Below, one piece after another: positions 48,525 through 60,900 of a DNA stretch of 64,000 nt. The notes beneath the pieces are model-generated. The model made no database searches. It was not told where the DNA came from and saw only the letters and a list, made by a program, of their open reading frames with translations. Source of the stretch: Rhynochetos jubatus (taxonomy: Eukaryota > Chordata > Aves > Eurypygiformes > Rhynochetidae); NCBI GenBank assembly GCA_027574665.1, contig CM050654.1:42413722-42477721 (forward strand), written 5' to 3'. Positions within the stretch are counted from its first letter, which is position 1. Each line of letters begins with the position of its first letter. A program made the position numbers and the translations under genes.

Positions 48525-51500
48525 CTTCAGAGAGACAGAAAGAAATGGAAAGAAAAAGAACATGAACTTTCCATCTCCTTTTTTTTTTTTTTTAATTCTT
48601 CTTCTTGGCATTGTACTCAGGAGGGCAAGAAAGCCGGATGGACAACATCCTCATCTAAATAGATGTGGAGGCACCATAAATGATGCAGGTGGCTTTTCTT
48701 CCTATTAGCGCCAGTAGTACTACTATTGTTTTAGCCTCTAGGAAAGCCTGGGGAAAAAATAATTTAAAATTAGAAACAGAAAAAAATATTAAACACTTAA
48801 AAGCACCTTTTTCTCTAGGACCTGAAGTTTGAGAGGATCAGAAACCAATAAAGCCACCATTGTTGACACTGAGAATTTATTTAGGAAGATAAAAGGAAAA
48901 GCATTTGTGTGAGCAAAGAGGGAACGAGATAAACGATTGAGAAGGAAGGAGTGACATTAGAGGAAAGAGGGAACTGGAGGAGAAGAATGGAAATGGAGGA
49001 GAAATTTAAAAGAAGGTCTGGGCATAAAATTAACCTTGCAGTGAACTGGGGGCTGAAGAAATAAAGACACAGAAAAAAGCAGTTGTTCTAGAATTCCCAG
49101 GTTAATTTTCCTCTGTTCTGGTCTACCTTTTAAGGTCCTTTTTTTACCTTCATTTAGTGATGTCAGTCCAGAAGACCCACTGTGACGGACGGAGAACCTC
49201 CTTGGGTGAACTCGCCCACTCCAACAGCCACAGCCACTGAAGTATCTCAAATGCTACAAGTACCTGGACACCACGGACATTAAACGTCTTTAACATACGG
49301 CTGGCACAAGCACGTGGTCCCCTTCGAACAGCGCAGTCATTCTGATCTCCAGATGAAAACCTCCCATTCCCCTGAACACAACCAAACACGAAGTGCCTGT
49401 GTTCCAAACACCCCGACCCACACACTTCAAACTTTGAATATGAATCACCCCCTCACGTTAAGCATGTTGTATTACCTGGAAGATGGCCAGGGCCAGCCTC
49501 AGAGATTGTCTTTTGCAGATTAAGTTACTTGCAATTATAGGACAAAATAGAGTCCACCACAACCCCTGCCTGAAAACCTCCTTAAAACAACAGTGTGAGA
49601 CTTCCACCACCGAAAACGTGAGGATTGCTGTTTACCATACACGGTCTAATTTTACTCAAAGTTTTATTAACCCTTCTGCATTCAAAGATTAATTATTTTC
49701 ATTTTTAACCCAAGAGAAAACAAAAATAAAGCTGTGCAAGACGGGGAGGTAGGGTAATCGCACCTGGTAGCACTGTCTTCTCAGCAATCACAGTTTATAT
49801 GGCACTTGCTGCTACCACAAACTACCGATGGTTAGCAGCAGGCATTGTCCCGAGGAGAAATCTGTTTAACAGTATAAGAGAACAGACACACGTCAATATT
49901 TGCTTTTTATTCCCTAACGAGTGTGCATTTCATAGCCAACTGCACAAAAAACTAAGTTGCTTTATCTAGCTGAAGTTTCAAAGAAACGAGACAATGAGCC
50001 ACGCGTGGGATTTTCTGTGCATTTGCCCTCCTCCTTCGGAGAAACAATTGTGACACTGTGAAATCTGGAAGAACAGCCTCGCTCCTTCCTCGGTCTGTGT
50101 GAAATGATTTGAGTTTTTGTGGGGTTTAAAATGCTGTAGTTAAAGCAGGTCAGCACGGTAAAAACGTTATCCTGACACAGCCTAAACACTGGTTGAAAAG
50201 AAACAGAAACAAAACACCGCGCAGACTCGTCAATCTGATAATTCTGTGAAGCTCAGGTAATTCTAAATGAAAGAAAGCAACAGAGGCAAAAACTGGGAAA
50301 CCCCCCGATTTGCAGCGACAGTTCATTTCAAAACGCAATCGCAACTGCTAATAAACAGAATTATTGCTGCACAAGAGAAATCTTGTGGTCTCTACTCTAT
50401 CACTACAGAGGGCAGCAACAGACAACAGAGCTCTTTAGCATTACAGAGGAAATGTTAAACATTCCCAGTAAACAAGGGAGCCAGGAGAGGCTGGTCCTGC
50501 TCGCTGGCCCGAGCCTGTTTATTGCATATTGCAGCCTCCTTTGTATGCTAACAGGCAAGAGGGTTTGGAAAGTCTTAGGGAAGCCTGGGCTGCTTAACAA
50601 GTTAATCCTCTCTTCTGTCAATTTATCAAACCCAGATATTAAAAATAAGCATAAGCCGTGAGTCATAATATACGAGCTGGGCCATATGGGAGAGAGTGAA
50701 ATGTGCTGCATGTTTTCCTTCCCACTTTCCACTCCAAACCGGTTGCTTGCCACTGTACAAACCCATTTGTTTTCTGTTACATCCCTTGGTAGATGAAGAA
50801 GCAGAAAGCCAAACGGCCAGGAAGTGTGTCCTCCAGAGCCTGGAGACCGCGCAGCCCAAAGTACGACATAAAGGCATTTGCTGTAAAGAGAGAGGAGTTG
50901 TAACGGTGAGAAAGTTGCTCAGTTGAATACACCTAAAAGACTTTCTATATCATTTTGTTTCAGCAGTAAAAACGCGCCGGGGGTGGGGGGGAGGCGCCTG
51001 GCACAGTTATTAGCAGTGGTCACATCCTCCTCCAGCTCCGGCGGCAGATGCAAAGGAGGGCAGCAAAGGTCTTACGATCAAACGGGAAGAAAATGACTGA
51101 CAACACGGAGCTAGTTCAAAGGAACTAATGGAATAATTAGTTCCAAAAAGACTAAAAAGACTGAAGAATTCATGATGTCATAAAAAAGCAGAGCTACTTA
51201 AATTGGATTAGAAAATAAAAATGACACGAACATTGTAAATATTCACAGATCACATCATTGACGTGTAATGTGCCGTTAAATGATGTCAAATTAAAGGGGA
51301 AATTACATGTGTAAGAACTAGGAAGAATAAAGGGAAGACATTTTAAAGATGCACAGTCCTTCAAGTGAAAATCCCTACCGTATATCAGGGCTGATCACTG
51401 CACGGATGAGGAAACTATGAGAGAAGAATAAAATAAAATATGGGAAAGAAAACACAGGGTAAAAACATCTCAATTTAAACGCTGCGGTGAAAGGCTGTTA

Positions 51501-52741
51501 AACTTCAGAGCCACTGCGACTTCTCCTCCGCACCTTTGTAAGGCTGCTCCAAGCCAAGGTGATGCCCCGAACCAGGCGCTTGCACCGCATAAACCCTACT
51601 GAAATCGGCCCTAACCTATTACAAAAACCCCAGCAGCCAAGTGCACTTTCACCTGGGAGGTTACCCCGAGCAGGGAAAAGGACTTGGCTCCAACGGTACT
51701 TTTGAATTTTCTAAATTGTACCGCAATTAATACAGCGCTACGTGAGTGACAGCGAGCGGATGTAACAATGGCACTTCTGAATCCACCGTCCTCCAAAGAG
51801 GAGAAACCTGCTATGGATACCCTTAATCATACACGCCTCCATAGAGGCTCAAAGGCCCTCAACCAGAGTGAGCTATCATCTCATCCAGGGCAGAGAGCAA
51901 TGTTGCGGCAATTAATTTACCTATACTGTGCTCTTTCAAGTGAGCCTGACAAGAAGGTCCTCCCAGCGTCTTCTCCCTTCCCTCCACGTGCTATCTGAAT
52001 CCTCTGCTCCGAAGATGGCATTTAAAACTCCTGAAAATACCTGCATAATAAAGGGTAAAAAACACCCCGCACGTATATGTATGTACATATCTTTTTCTCC
52101 CCTCGTGGATCTCAAAACTCTGTGAGGTGTTAAAAACACATCGCACGTAACCAAGACACTCGAGATTATCGGCATTATCTCACCCGCTCTGCCTGTTGAT
52201 AAGACGGTCTGATGCGCTCGCTGCTGCGATAACAGGCACCGACTTCGCTTCTCGGTGGTGCTGCCAAGCTGGTGACGGCATTCCTTGTCATCTGGGCCTA
52301 TTCCACAGGAGATTACTGGCCCCCTGTCAGTTAGACCAAGCCAAACTTCAGCCAGCACCCGTGCACCCCCTCTTGAAGCTGACCGTGTGATTTCAGATCA
52401 ATACGGATCTTTCCCTCCGGCGATGCTCGGCGTGGAGCCCGGTCCTGCAGATCCAGCGGATCCTGGTGTTGGCGCAGGGTGGAAGCGCTTGGCGCTGTCA
52501 GGAAGCCCTCAGCACGTCTCAGGATCGCTTACGATGTAATTACCCACGTTTGCACCCAGTGAAGACATAAAGGTTAACACCTGTAGCGCTATAAAAATGT
52601 CACGCAATCTTTAATGATCAAGATGTCAGTTTTGTCTTATAGCCAAAAGATGTATATTTACATTGTGGTGACTCATACAAACATGTATCTTCATATGGAA
52701 ATGAAAAATATATAGATCAGAAAAAGAGAACTTTATCTTAC
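48525..52741. other. Presumed intron
   Basis: Unique sequence; a poly(T) run at 48579-48593 belongs to the acceptor region. A donor-like site at 51648 (CAG|GTGAAA, minus) lacks a good acceptor. Nothing else supported. Confidence 0.5.
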
Positions 52742-52855
52742 CTCCTGATGCTGAGTTGGAATAGTTCCACCTTTATTCTTCGAAGACTTCGGTGGTGGCT
52801 CTGGGCACAGCAGGGCACTCAGCAGCCTCCTGTCCAGCCCCCCAGCACCACACCC
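52742..52855 (-). CDS. Coding exon (38 codons, phase 0-0) of the minus-strand gene
   Basis: The acceptor CTCCAAACTTTCAG and a near-consensus donor (GAG|GTAAGA) enclose exactly 38 codons. The segment opens with a Gly-rich stretch (GCGAGGLDRRLLSALL), continues with a Pro/Lys/Ser-rich part (PEPPPKSSKNKGG) and ends TIPTQHQE. The low-complexity basic region suggests a flexible linker rather than a folded core. It joins in phase to 48524-48343. One alternative frame meets a TAA and the others lack a matching donor. This donor is one of the best in the window. Intron 3' of it: about 4.2 kb. Product unrecognised. Confidence 0.62.
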
Positions 52856-55560
52856 CTGAAAGTTTGGAGATCCAAGAGCTGAATTTACAGTTAGAAATAC
52901 TTAAGGATTTCTTTTAAAGCGTAATGCAATGCCTTTTAATCACTTCTGAGTGCGTATTTTCGTGTTGTTAATGTCAACCGTCTCGCAGATGTGAGGATCT
53001 GCAGCGGGATGGAAGGATGGATACCCCCACAGCTGGGCTCCTGGTTATTGCCTGTGTGTTGTCTGGGGGGTCAGGAGTAAAACATACGTTTAAACACGCC
53101 AGAGAAACACCCAAAAGAGTTACTTTCATATTTTACTATTACAGCTACATGTGAAAAAGGGGAAAAAGAAGGCGTCTGGGCATGGCTGCGTGCACTCGAA
53201 TGCGCTTCACCGCACGGCTGCTGTTCTGACCAAGGGATGACACTATCCACGCCTTACACGTGGCGCGTTACGTGCCGATGAACTGGCAGGTAGGTAAGCC
53301 CATTTCAGGCAGTAAGGCAAAGCCCGTGACACCCCGGGACAGGTCGGGACCCCCAACCCTGCCTGCACGGCCCCCGGGGTGCTGGCAGCGCTGCGTGCTG
53401 GTGCCTGGGGCAGAGAGAAGGAAAAGTTTGTTGTTGTAACTTGTACAACTCCAGCCTGCAGCCGAGAGCAATTTCCAAAGCGGAGCTGCCTGAGCCCTAG
53501 GAGCAAACAGAAGTATTCCGAGGTCTGTTTGTGCAATGGCATTTCCACTCTGACTGGATTGATTGCACTCAACATTGTCTCTATAACAATTAAAAAATTA
53601 GTTGTGGTAGTTATCCTTTAGCTCAAGAGAATCTATTATTCAGATTCCTCTTTGTTTTTTTTTTTTTTGCTGACTTTTAACATGCCATAAGTACACACAC
53701 GAAATCGGTTTCCCAGAACAAAGGTATTTATCAGGGAGAACTTTGCACCCGCGACCTGCAGTCTGCCAGACGTAAGAAACTTGGATACAGAAAGAGGTCT
53801 GACAGGGCTGAGTATTCGATATATTACAAGTCCCAGGCAAAAATAGAGCACAGCTAAATAACTTGGGAAATATTATACTTCTAATGGCATTGCAGAGTCA
53901 ATCAATTTAAACGTAATAAAGACGACGACAGACAATGAATAGAAAGTTCAAGGACTTTTCACCTAGGGCTTTGCTACGGCTGGAAGTCAACCTGCTGAAG
54001 TCTATAGAAGTCTATGTACTCTGGAAGTCAGCTCCAGGGATCAGAATCACAGACAGGAACAAAGGACACCTCCGATTTCAGGGAACAATGCTCCAAAATA
54101 CAGACATAAGCCCCAGAAAAACCACCTGAATTGGACCATTTTTGAAGGCAAAGGCAAATTTTCTTCATCTATTTTAACCAGGCAATACTGTAAGTCATCT
54201 TTTCACGTCTTGGCTTCAACCGTTAACGTTATCAGAGAACAGCATCACAAGCTGGGCAGAATAACCGCACGGACTTTGCTCTGTGCTTCCACTAGGATCG
54301 GAAGGTTAATGAACTATATTATCTGTGCATGTAATTCCTTTTTATACACATTCATTTCCCTAACCATTGTTTATTCTTCATCATAATACAGGAAAACGAC
54401 CAGAATAGAAGGCAAAGATGAACAGTGGAGTTGATCTGCAACCTGTAACCGTGGAATCCATTCGCTGTTTTAAAAGTAGGTGACAATTTGCACACCCGCA
54501 GCATTTATACTGAAGATTTCACTGGGACATCACCGAGCACAGGCTTTCTATGGAAATGATGTTGTTTGCTGCCTTCGCTAAGAATGTAGAGCGAACCGCA
54601 GATTGCAATTGGGATTCAGTGCAAGATGAAGCCTGGAAGCGTGAGGTGGAAAAATTGCATCTCATTTCATTCCGCAAGGTGGTAAGAAGCTGGCTTAGGA
54701 TTTAGCAAAGTCTCAGGCTTTGTCCCCATTTCAGCCTTGGGAAGAGAAAACTCTTGGAGCTAGACCAAAGTTCAGTTTGTGGGAATAGAAAAGCAGGTTT
54801 TGAGGGTGCACAGGGGATGAGCATGAGCGCGTGGGAATAGCCAAAGAGCTCAATGGGAAGGCGCTGTGTAATGACACAGCGAAGAGATCTTGAAGAGCAA
54901 TAGCTGGGTAAAGAAAGCAGGGCACAACCAACCTGCTGTGTGTGAAAGGGAGGTCTGTAGGAAAGCTAGAAAAAGAAAGATTATCATATTTGAAAGAAAA
55001 GTGGAAAAAATAAAAGCGCCTGAAGACACAGAGAGTACCGTACACGAGCGAAGATTAGAGGCTGATGAGGACAGAGCAATGGACCTTCTCTCATGTTGTC
55101 CATCACTGGCACCTTGGGAGACGAGAAGAGCCAGAATTAGTGGAGCAGTTAGATCAGAGAAAAGGGCTAAAGAAGGGGCTAACGGCAATTAATGGTCAGC
55201 CTTCACCACTTACACAGTGCAAGTGTGAAAACGAAATGTGTGAATATGGAAAGCCTCGTGGGGGGATGGTGGTCTTTTCTATCAAGATCTAGCCCTTATT
55301 AATTCTCTAGCACTGAGTCAGACTGCCCAAAATCCAGCTCCCGGGAAGAAAAAGCCCACCAGTTTCATCGGGAAGAGCAGTGACCTGCTCCAGTCACTCG
55401 AGTTTCCCAACGCATGCCTTAGTGCGACTACGGAGCAGGGCCAAACAAAACACTCCTCATAGGGGCACAAAACGCATCGTGCAGCCTTTGCACCCCAAGC
55501 TACGGGGGGCAATCTCTGGTTTTGACAATGACACCATCATCACATAAACTGCCAACGTAC

Positions 55561-55590
55561 TTGCAAATGCGCAATGACATCGTTAATATT
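55561..55590 (-). CDS. Candidate 30-nt microexon (reads NINDVIAHLQ)
   Basis: The acceptor CGTGTGCTTTCCTCGTTGAG and the donor CAA|GTACGT bracket exactly ten codons in phase 0, read as NINDVIAHLQ. Both neighbours in the proposed chain (58078-57988, ending in phase 0, and 52855-52742, starting in phase 0) are compatible. The segment is too short to be convincing on coding statistics; support comes from the strong polypyrimidine tract, the acceptable donor and the phase fit. Chance microexon-like segments do occur in 64 kb, so this should be treated as provisional. Confidence 0.38.
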
Positions 55591-55885
55591 CTCAACGAGG
55601 AAAGCACACGAATGTCACAGCCGGAGCATTAACAGCACTGCGCGGAATTATTCGGCATACAGTTTAATTAAAGCATGCAAAGTGGTTTTGTTTATGGAAA
55701 GCACGGCAGAGACCACAGGTGTCATTCACTGGTGCAGGACACTGCCTCAAGTACAGACTAGCAAGTACAGAGCCACTCCTGCCACACAGGAGACCTCGCA
55801 TCCAAAAACGGAGGTCTCCCTGTTTCCCTAACATCTGGCTTGCTCCCAGAGAACAGCCCCATGCCCAGAGAGGTGGATCCCATAC

Positions 55886-55935
55886 CAGTGCAAGCCATCA
55901 CTGTGCTTAACAGTACAAGCCATCACTGTGCTAAT
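55886..55935. repeat. 25-bp tandem duplication
   Basis: Units at 55886-55910 and 55911-55935 share an exact 17-bp core, caagccatcactgtgct, with near-identical flanks. The low divergence suggests a recent replication-slippage event. Confidence 0.92.
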
Positions 55936-57199
55936 GTGTTTTTAAACTAAAAATAGCACTCAGATCTACAGCTCCCTTGTTTTCAGACACTTTCTGGGCT
56001 CTGCACCTAATCGGATGATGTGACACATCAGCACCAAAACACTCATTTTCAAGGGCAGGGTAGGGAGGGGTGGGAGCAGGAAGGAGCTGTTGTTCCTTTT
56101 AATTTATTGAAGGTGATAAGACCTTCTCTCTACCCTTTTTGTCACTCCATCACCTTTTAATATTTTCATCAAGGCTTGGTTTCAGAGCAAAGCTGGAGTG
56201 CAAGCTGGTGGGCAGGCAGTCCCCGCAGACCTCCCTTCGCAGGGACAGCTGGCCAGGCAAGCCCCGATCTCCTACCAGGCTCTGCAGCGTGGCACGGAGA
56301 GCGTGTGGCACGTCCCCACGTGTCATCCAAACCCTGCATGGCCAGCTTGAGGTGGCCAAGCCTGGACCAACTTCTCTTCAGGGTCAGGCGCACCCTCCTC
56401 ATTCGTAATGTTCAGGGGCTTGCGCACACACCTATTTCAGAGGCGGACAAGACGGAACTGCTGTCACAGTGCTGGTCATTAGCACATCTTATGCTTTATA
56501 ACGTAAAATATTTACATTCTATACACTGGAGACAGGCACCTTGCTTGCTTTGGTAGTGCAAACTCAGTAGCGCTGTTTCATACACACTCAGATAAAATAT
56601 TGCTAACTGGAGTAATAAATTCAAGCCAGATACTGTGCTAGAATTAAACCATTAACTGGTAAATCAGCTGCTAAGCAGCTCATATTCCTTTTAATATCAG
56701 ATCCTTACTGCTGGATTTAAACAGTAATACACACCGGACAAAAGCTTATTCAAAATAGTGGAGTGGCCAGAAATGCCGGGAGCTGGCTCCAATCTGCTGC
56801 TCTCGGAAGTTTGTCTGAGACCGAGTCGCACTGAGCTCCAAACAAAGACTGCAAGAGGAGCCGGTTGTTGGCACTCTGCATCACGGGTCGCATATTAAAT
56901 GATTCATCAAATGCTGCGTCACAACCTGCATAAAGTCTTTTAGAATGGATCCTTCCTCCCTCGGCTTGATTTTTAGCGGCAAAGCACATCTAGAAAAATC
57001 TAGACTTCCTTGAGTAACTTCCCTTCTCTGAAGCCACGCCCCTTTCAGTGCAAACACCGGCCCAAACAGCTGTCAGAAAGAGCATCAGTCGCTAAACTTC
57101 AGCAAACAGTACGCTGGTATATTTGGGCAGCTCGGGCATCCTGATGGAGCTCTGCCGTAAGGGCTTCCTGAATTTTCTGCACAACATCTACCCAGAACA

Positions 57200-57545
57200 T
57201 TTTGGAAAACTAAATCATAGATGAGTAAATAATTTTACTGGCTGATATGGGAAAGGCAACGTGTTATTGTAACCTGCCTTGTATGCTCCTTGTAAAGTAC
57301 CGTAAATTATGATTTTAAATTATGATGTTAGATTAGGCTTTCTGCAGCTTAATATATTGTACTATAATATAATTGCTAAATGCAAATGAGATACTGTACA
57401 GCTTTTCCATAGAGTTGTTCGTGAAAGCCAAGCATTTTACATATTACAGTGAAGTGCATGTTATTAAGAAACAAATTATAATGAAGCTTAATTTAGTTGG
57501 GAGAGAAGATACTGTAGCCTTATCACGGCTGACAACGCAGTAAGG
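57200..57545. promoter_or_regulatory. AT-rich, repeat-free block, possible enhancer
   Basis: Dense AT words, including a near-duplicate taaattatgat pair at 57303-57327 and a CAAATG/ATGCAAAT-like octamer near 57380. It lies next to the CpG-rich block. Regulatory role is inferred. Confidence 0.22.
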
Positions 57546-57779
57546 TATCTTATAGAGCTGTTATACCGACCTGTGGCGGCTCAAGCACCTCCAGCACAAA
57601 CGTACGCGGGCAACAGCGCCGTACCTTTGAAGACCCGCGTGTGATCTCATTACCTTAAAGTCAAGTAATACTATAAAGTCAGCCATTTGGCTTCAAATAC
57701 CCTCTGTGATCACGACTGACAAACGCTCTTCTCAAAATTACAAATACAAAGCTGATTAGTATTCAAATACTGCGCACTC

Positions 57780-57990
57780 GGAGCGAAGTTTGGGCAGAAG
57801 GCGCATTCCAACTGCCTCGGCCGCCGCGCGGAGCCGGAGCCAACGCAAGAGTTAAAACCCAGCGAAATCGCTCGTCTCGCGGTGCCGCGCGCTAAGGCTA
57901 TCGCAGATAAAACTGCCTTTCGTACCCGCAGACCCGCGGCCCACCCCAACGGGCGAAGAGCTCGCGCTTTTCCGGCTTCATTTTCACCGC
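57780..57990 (-). promoter_or_regulatory. Short CpG-rich block, possible promoter
   Basis: In an AT-rich window this stretch has high GC and many CpGs (for example gccgccgcgcggagccgg and gcggtgccgcgcgc). It borders the 91-nt exon candidate at 57988-58078. Vertebrate CpG-rich blocks often mark transcription starts, so it may be an internal or the main promoter of the minus-strand gene. A canonical TATA box was not identified. Confidence 0.4.
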
Positions 57991-58078
57991 CAGGTCGCAA
58001 GAAACAATAGTTCCTGGTAGACGTGCCAGGGCGATGCAGTCCCTAAGTGACACACTGGCTTGTAAATCGTCTGTCAGA
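57988..58078 (-). CDS. Probable coding exon (91 nt), 5' part of the minus-strand gene
   Basis: A long pyrimidine tract (TTTTGCTTTTGAAATTTACAG) leads into a 91-nt segment made of one carried base plus 30 codons. It begins LTDDLQASVSLRDCIALA and ends PGTIVSCDLA at GCG|GTGAAA, in phase 0. The other two frames have a stop near the start. The 3' boundary is not certain: the same frame stays open for about 30 further codons into the CpG-rich block that follows, so the donor could lie further on, or this could be an exon at the edge of a promoter region. The downstream exon at 55590-55561 starts in phase 0, which is compatible. The peptide is helix-prone with two cysteines; no known domain is recognised. 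Confidence 0.42.
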
Positions 58079-59699
58079 CTGTAAATTTCAAAAGCAAAAG
58101 CTAAAATGCATTTTTCCAGCATTCTCTGAGTGGTGTTTCCTCCATGCCGAGCAAGCAGCAGCATCCCCGCTTCCCCCCAAAAGCGCAGGCACCACTGGGT
58201 TTGTTGCAGAGCAGGAGAAACCCGCTCCAAAGCAATTCATTATTAATGCCAGAATATTCTTGCTAAACAGTTCTGATTATTTCACAAGAAAGAGGTCAAG
58301 GTATTGGAGAAAGGGATTTAATCAAATAAACTCTCAATCTCTCTCCAAATAGCATTTTCATCCGGCTGCATGTAAATTCATCAGATGACTAGCCTCCAAA
58401 CGCACAGGCGAGGTTAATCTGCTATGACTGTTAAAACTTCCGAGATATGCCTATCGAATAAAGGTTTAAAGTAGGGTGAGCCACGCCAGTTACCCCAAAC
58501 CGTTTTCTCTTGCTTCTTTTCCACAAAGTTTTGCCCTGGATCACGTCATCTCCGCTGGCAGAAGAGGAGCTGAAAATCCCTGGTGTAGGCTGCACTTTCA
58601 GGACCCCACAAAGAACTCCTTGCTTTGCATCTGCTGCTCAACCCTCTGGATTTTGATGCCTACCAACAGCTTATTTCCAGCTACCCCATGGCAAATAACC
58701 TGCCCTGAGCTGAAGGCCTTCGCCAGGGGAATCCTGGACCACTGGAAACCTTTGGCGCGGTGCTGGAAAACAGAGCAGAGTTGCCATTAAGAGAGGAAAC
58801 AGAATTCCTCTTTTCCACTGAACTCAATACAGCGCTGCTTCGCTTAAATAAGGAACTTCCCGCAGCCGTACCCCAAGATGAATTTAGGAGCAAACACTAA
58901 TAACCCCTCTTGGACACCGCGCACTTCTCGGACAAACCCTGCCTTCTAGCAGTGTAAACCAACGTTTGTTTTTAAAAAGGATCTTTCATGTTTAAACACA
59001 GCGTTAGGGTACAGCTATACACAACAAACCTTGAGTCCTAAATGAAGAAGGGCAAGTCTGGGCTTTGTTTTTAAACAAACATCCCAAATGGCTACTGATG
59101 GAGTAATGAGAAGGGAAACTGAAACAAAGCAGGCAGGCAGGATCATCTCTCCTAATTTCCTTTGCTGTCTTTAAGTCCGGCCACAGAATCTGTGTTTAGT
59201 GGAACGCACTGTAAATATCTTTGTGAAGTCGGATCAGATTTATGAGACCAAGAAACGGGGCTTGATGAGAGCCACGGTTTTACGCAGACGAGCCCTGCCA
59301 GCCCAGTGCCCGCACACACGACCCAAGCGGGGTCTGCAGGTGCCTAACACTCGCCACGTAAGCTAGCAGCACACGCTCTTCTTTTTTTCTAATGAACAAT
59401 CTAATTTATTTCCGCTACACACGCAGCACGTACCTAAATATCCTACACCTAAGCAGCTTCTTTGCCGCCTCCTGCGAGAAGCCCAAGGCGGCATTTCCTC
59501 CGCTGAGAACCAGAGAGGATCCTTAATGCTATGCAATCCCTATCCCTCATTTAGGAGTCAGGCAGCAGTTAAAAACTCTGCCTCGTCCAGATAAAAAGTG
59601 TTTTGATGCTGCTATTCTCTGCCCCCTTTGCTCCAAGCACCTTTCTCGAATCTCAGGCACCATTTTACACGAGGATGCTTTCTAAAAAGCAAAATGTAA

Positions 59700-60310
59700 C
59701 TGTCTAATTAAGAGCGGAATGATTGGCTAGTTCACGGACTCTGTGACAGTTATGACAAATACACATATTGGCATAGCCCTAACCTCACTTCACAGTTTGC
59801 AACACAAAGATGGTATTTTCAGAAATGTGCAGAACACTCTGATACAAAGCTTCACCTTGTCTAGTGCTATTCCATTTAATTTTTTATTAACTGCCTGAAC
59901 ATATGCCATTCTAGAAGAGGGTAATAGTTACAAAATGTCAGCAGAAACATTTAAACTGCTAAAATGTAAATGATTTTATAAATTTGTAATGAAAGGTAAT
60001 TGTCATGTGGGAAAAGTAACAGAAAAACAGAGATGTGTAAATGTAAAACTGGTAAAAAATACATCTTATTGGTCGAAGGTAGAAAAATTTTAAGTGTATT
60101 TTAATGACCACTGTAAGTAGTATTTAAATAAAATTAGATTCATAAGCAGAAAATGTGAATTCTATAATATTTTATTTTCTAACATTAGTAAAGTTCATAA
60201 TAATGAAAAGACCTCATGGAACTTTAATGTGCCTAAATTCATTAAACAGTAGGACATTAAGATTCCTCACCTCATTTTAAAAAACAAATAAATCAAGTCA
60301 AGATAACATA
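59700..60310. promoter_or_regulatory. AT-rich, repeat-free block, possible enhancer
   Basis: About 600 bp of unique AT-rich sequence with no open frame above about 50 codons. It contains many ATTTA/TAAAT and GATAA-like words and a TGACAGTTATGACA stretch with two near-repeated TGACA/TGACAG TALE-type cores. Confidence 0.22.
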
Positions 60311-60724
60311 AATACAAAAGCCTCCGCCAGCCCCGGCGCAGCCCGGCTTTAAAAGAACAATATTAGAACGCGGTTAGTTAGTTTCTTTACTTTCCGCTAA
60401 AACGAAAAAAAACAAACCCACAACCAACAACCCAATTTGGCGATTAATCCCTTCAGCGATGCGGTGCTGGGTCAGTGCTCTCGGAGATGTCAGGAAGGAG
60501 AAGACTCGGGCGAAGAAGGGAGTTTTTCTTCAGCCACCACACAGAGCAACCACCTTCCAGCCAGGTTTGCGGGCAACCATCTTTAAATGCTTGAGCTGCT
60601 CTGCGCGGCCATGACAAGATTTGCAATTCTCCACGTTTATTTACACACCATCACCCCAACTAGACATCACATGGAAGTGGCATGGTCGCGGCTGACCCCA
60701 GGGTAGTCCCTGTCTCTGCCGATC

Positions 60725-60800
60725 CAATTTCATCCCGCTCGGCAATTGAACCGCCGCCCGCCCGCCCGGGATGCATGCACACTGCGCCGCGCCGCAATAA
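60725..60800. promoter_or_regulatory. Small GC/CpG-rich block
   Basis: Contains gccgcccgcccgcccgggat and gcgccgcgccgc, directly 3' (gene sense) of the 60-nt exon candidate. May be a small CpG island or a coincidental GC patch. Confidence 0.25.
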
Positions 60801-60840
60801 AATTAGCAGAAGCTTGTCAGGGTGTATTTTCTAGTTTTAC

Positions 60841-60900
60841 GCTGACAGACACTGGACAAATATGTCTGCTTTTCAGAAACCCGTAGAGGTTTCCACTCTC
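60841..60900 (-). CDS. Candidate 60-nt coding exon of the minus-strand gene
   Basis: The acceptor ATATACATTTCAG precedes a 60-nt open segment that ends at AGC|GTAAAA. With two carried-in bases it reads EWKPLRVSEKQTYLSSVCQ and ends with one base over (phase 1 to 1). If the donor is not used, the frame runs on for a dozen codons to TAA at 60805-60803, so it could also be a terminal exon. The peptide is well balanced, mixing Lys/Arg/Glu with hydrophobic residues, as real exons do. A short GC-rich stretch lies just 3' (60745-60795). The next candidate exon (58078-57988) needs a previous phase of 2, so at least one exon between them would be missing. Function unknown. Confidence 0.38.

Larger units (their letters stand above)
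52856..57987. other. Presumed introns around the 55.6-kb microexon
   Basis: Unique DNA with the 25-bp duplication at 55886-55935 and the CpG-rich block at the high-coordinate end. A Lys/Arg/Glu-rich plus-strand frame at 54890-55192 has no splice or start support. Confidence 0.45.

Noticed and set aside
53258-53282. 25-nt exon-like segment (SSARNAPR) with donor CGT|GTAAGG
   Set aside because: Needs a phase-2 predecessor, while both neighbours in the chain join directly in phase 0.
57654-57686. Possible first coding exon MADFIVLLDFK with donor AAG|GTAATG, just 3' of the CpG block
   Set aside because: Attractive position, but no acceptor. As a start exon it would make the 58078-57988 exon non-coding; evidence too thin to choose it.
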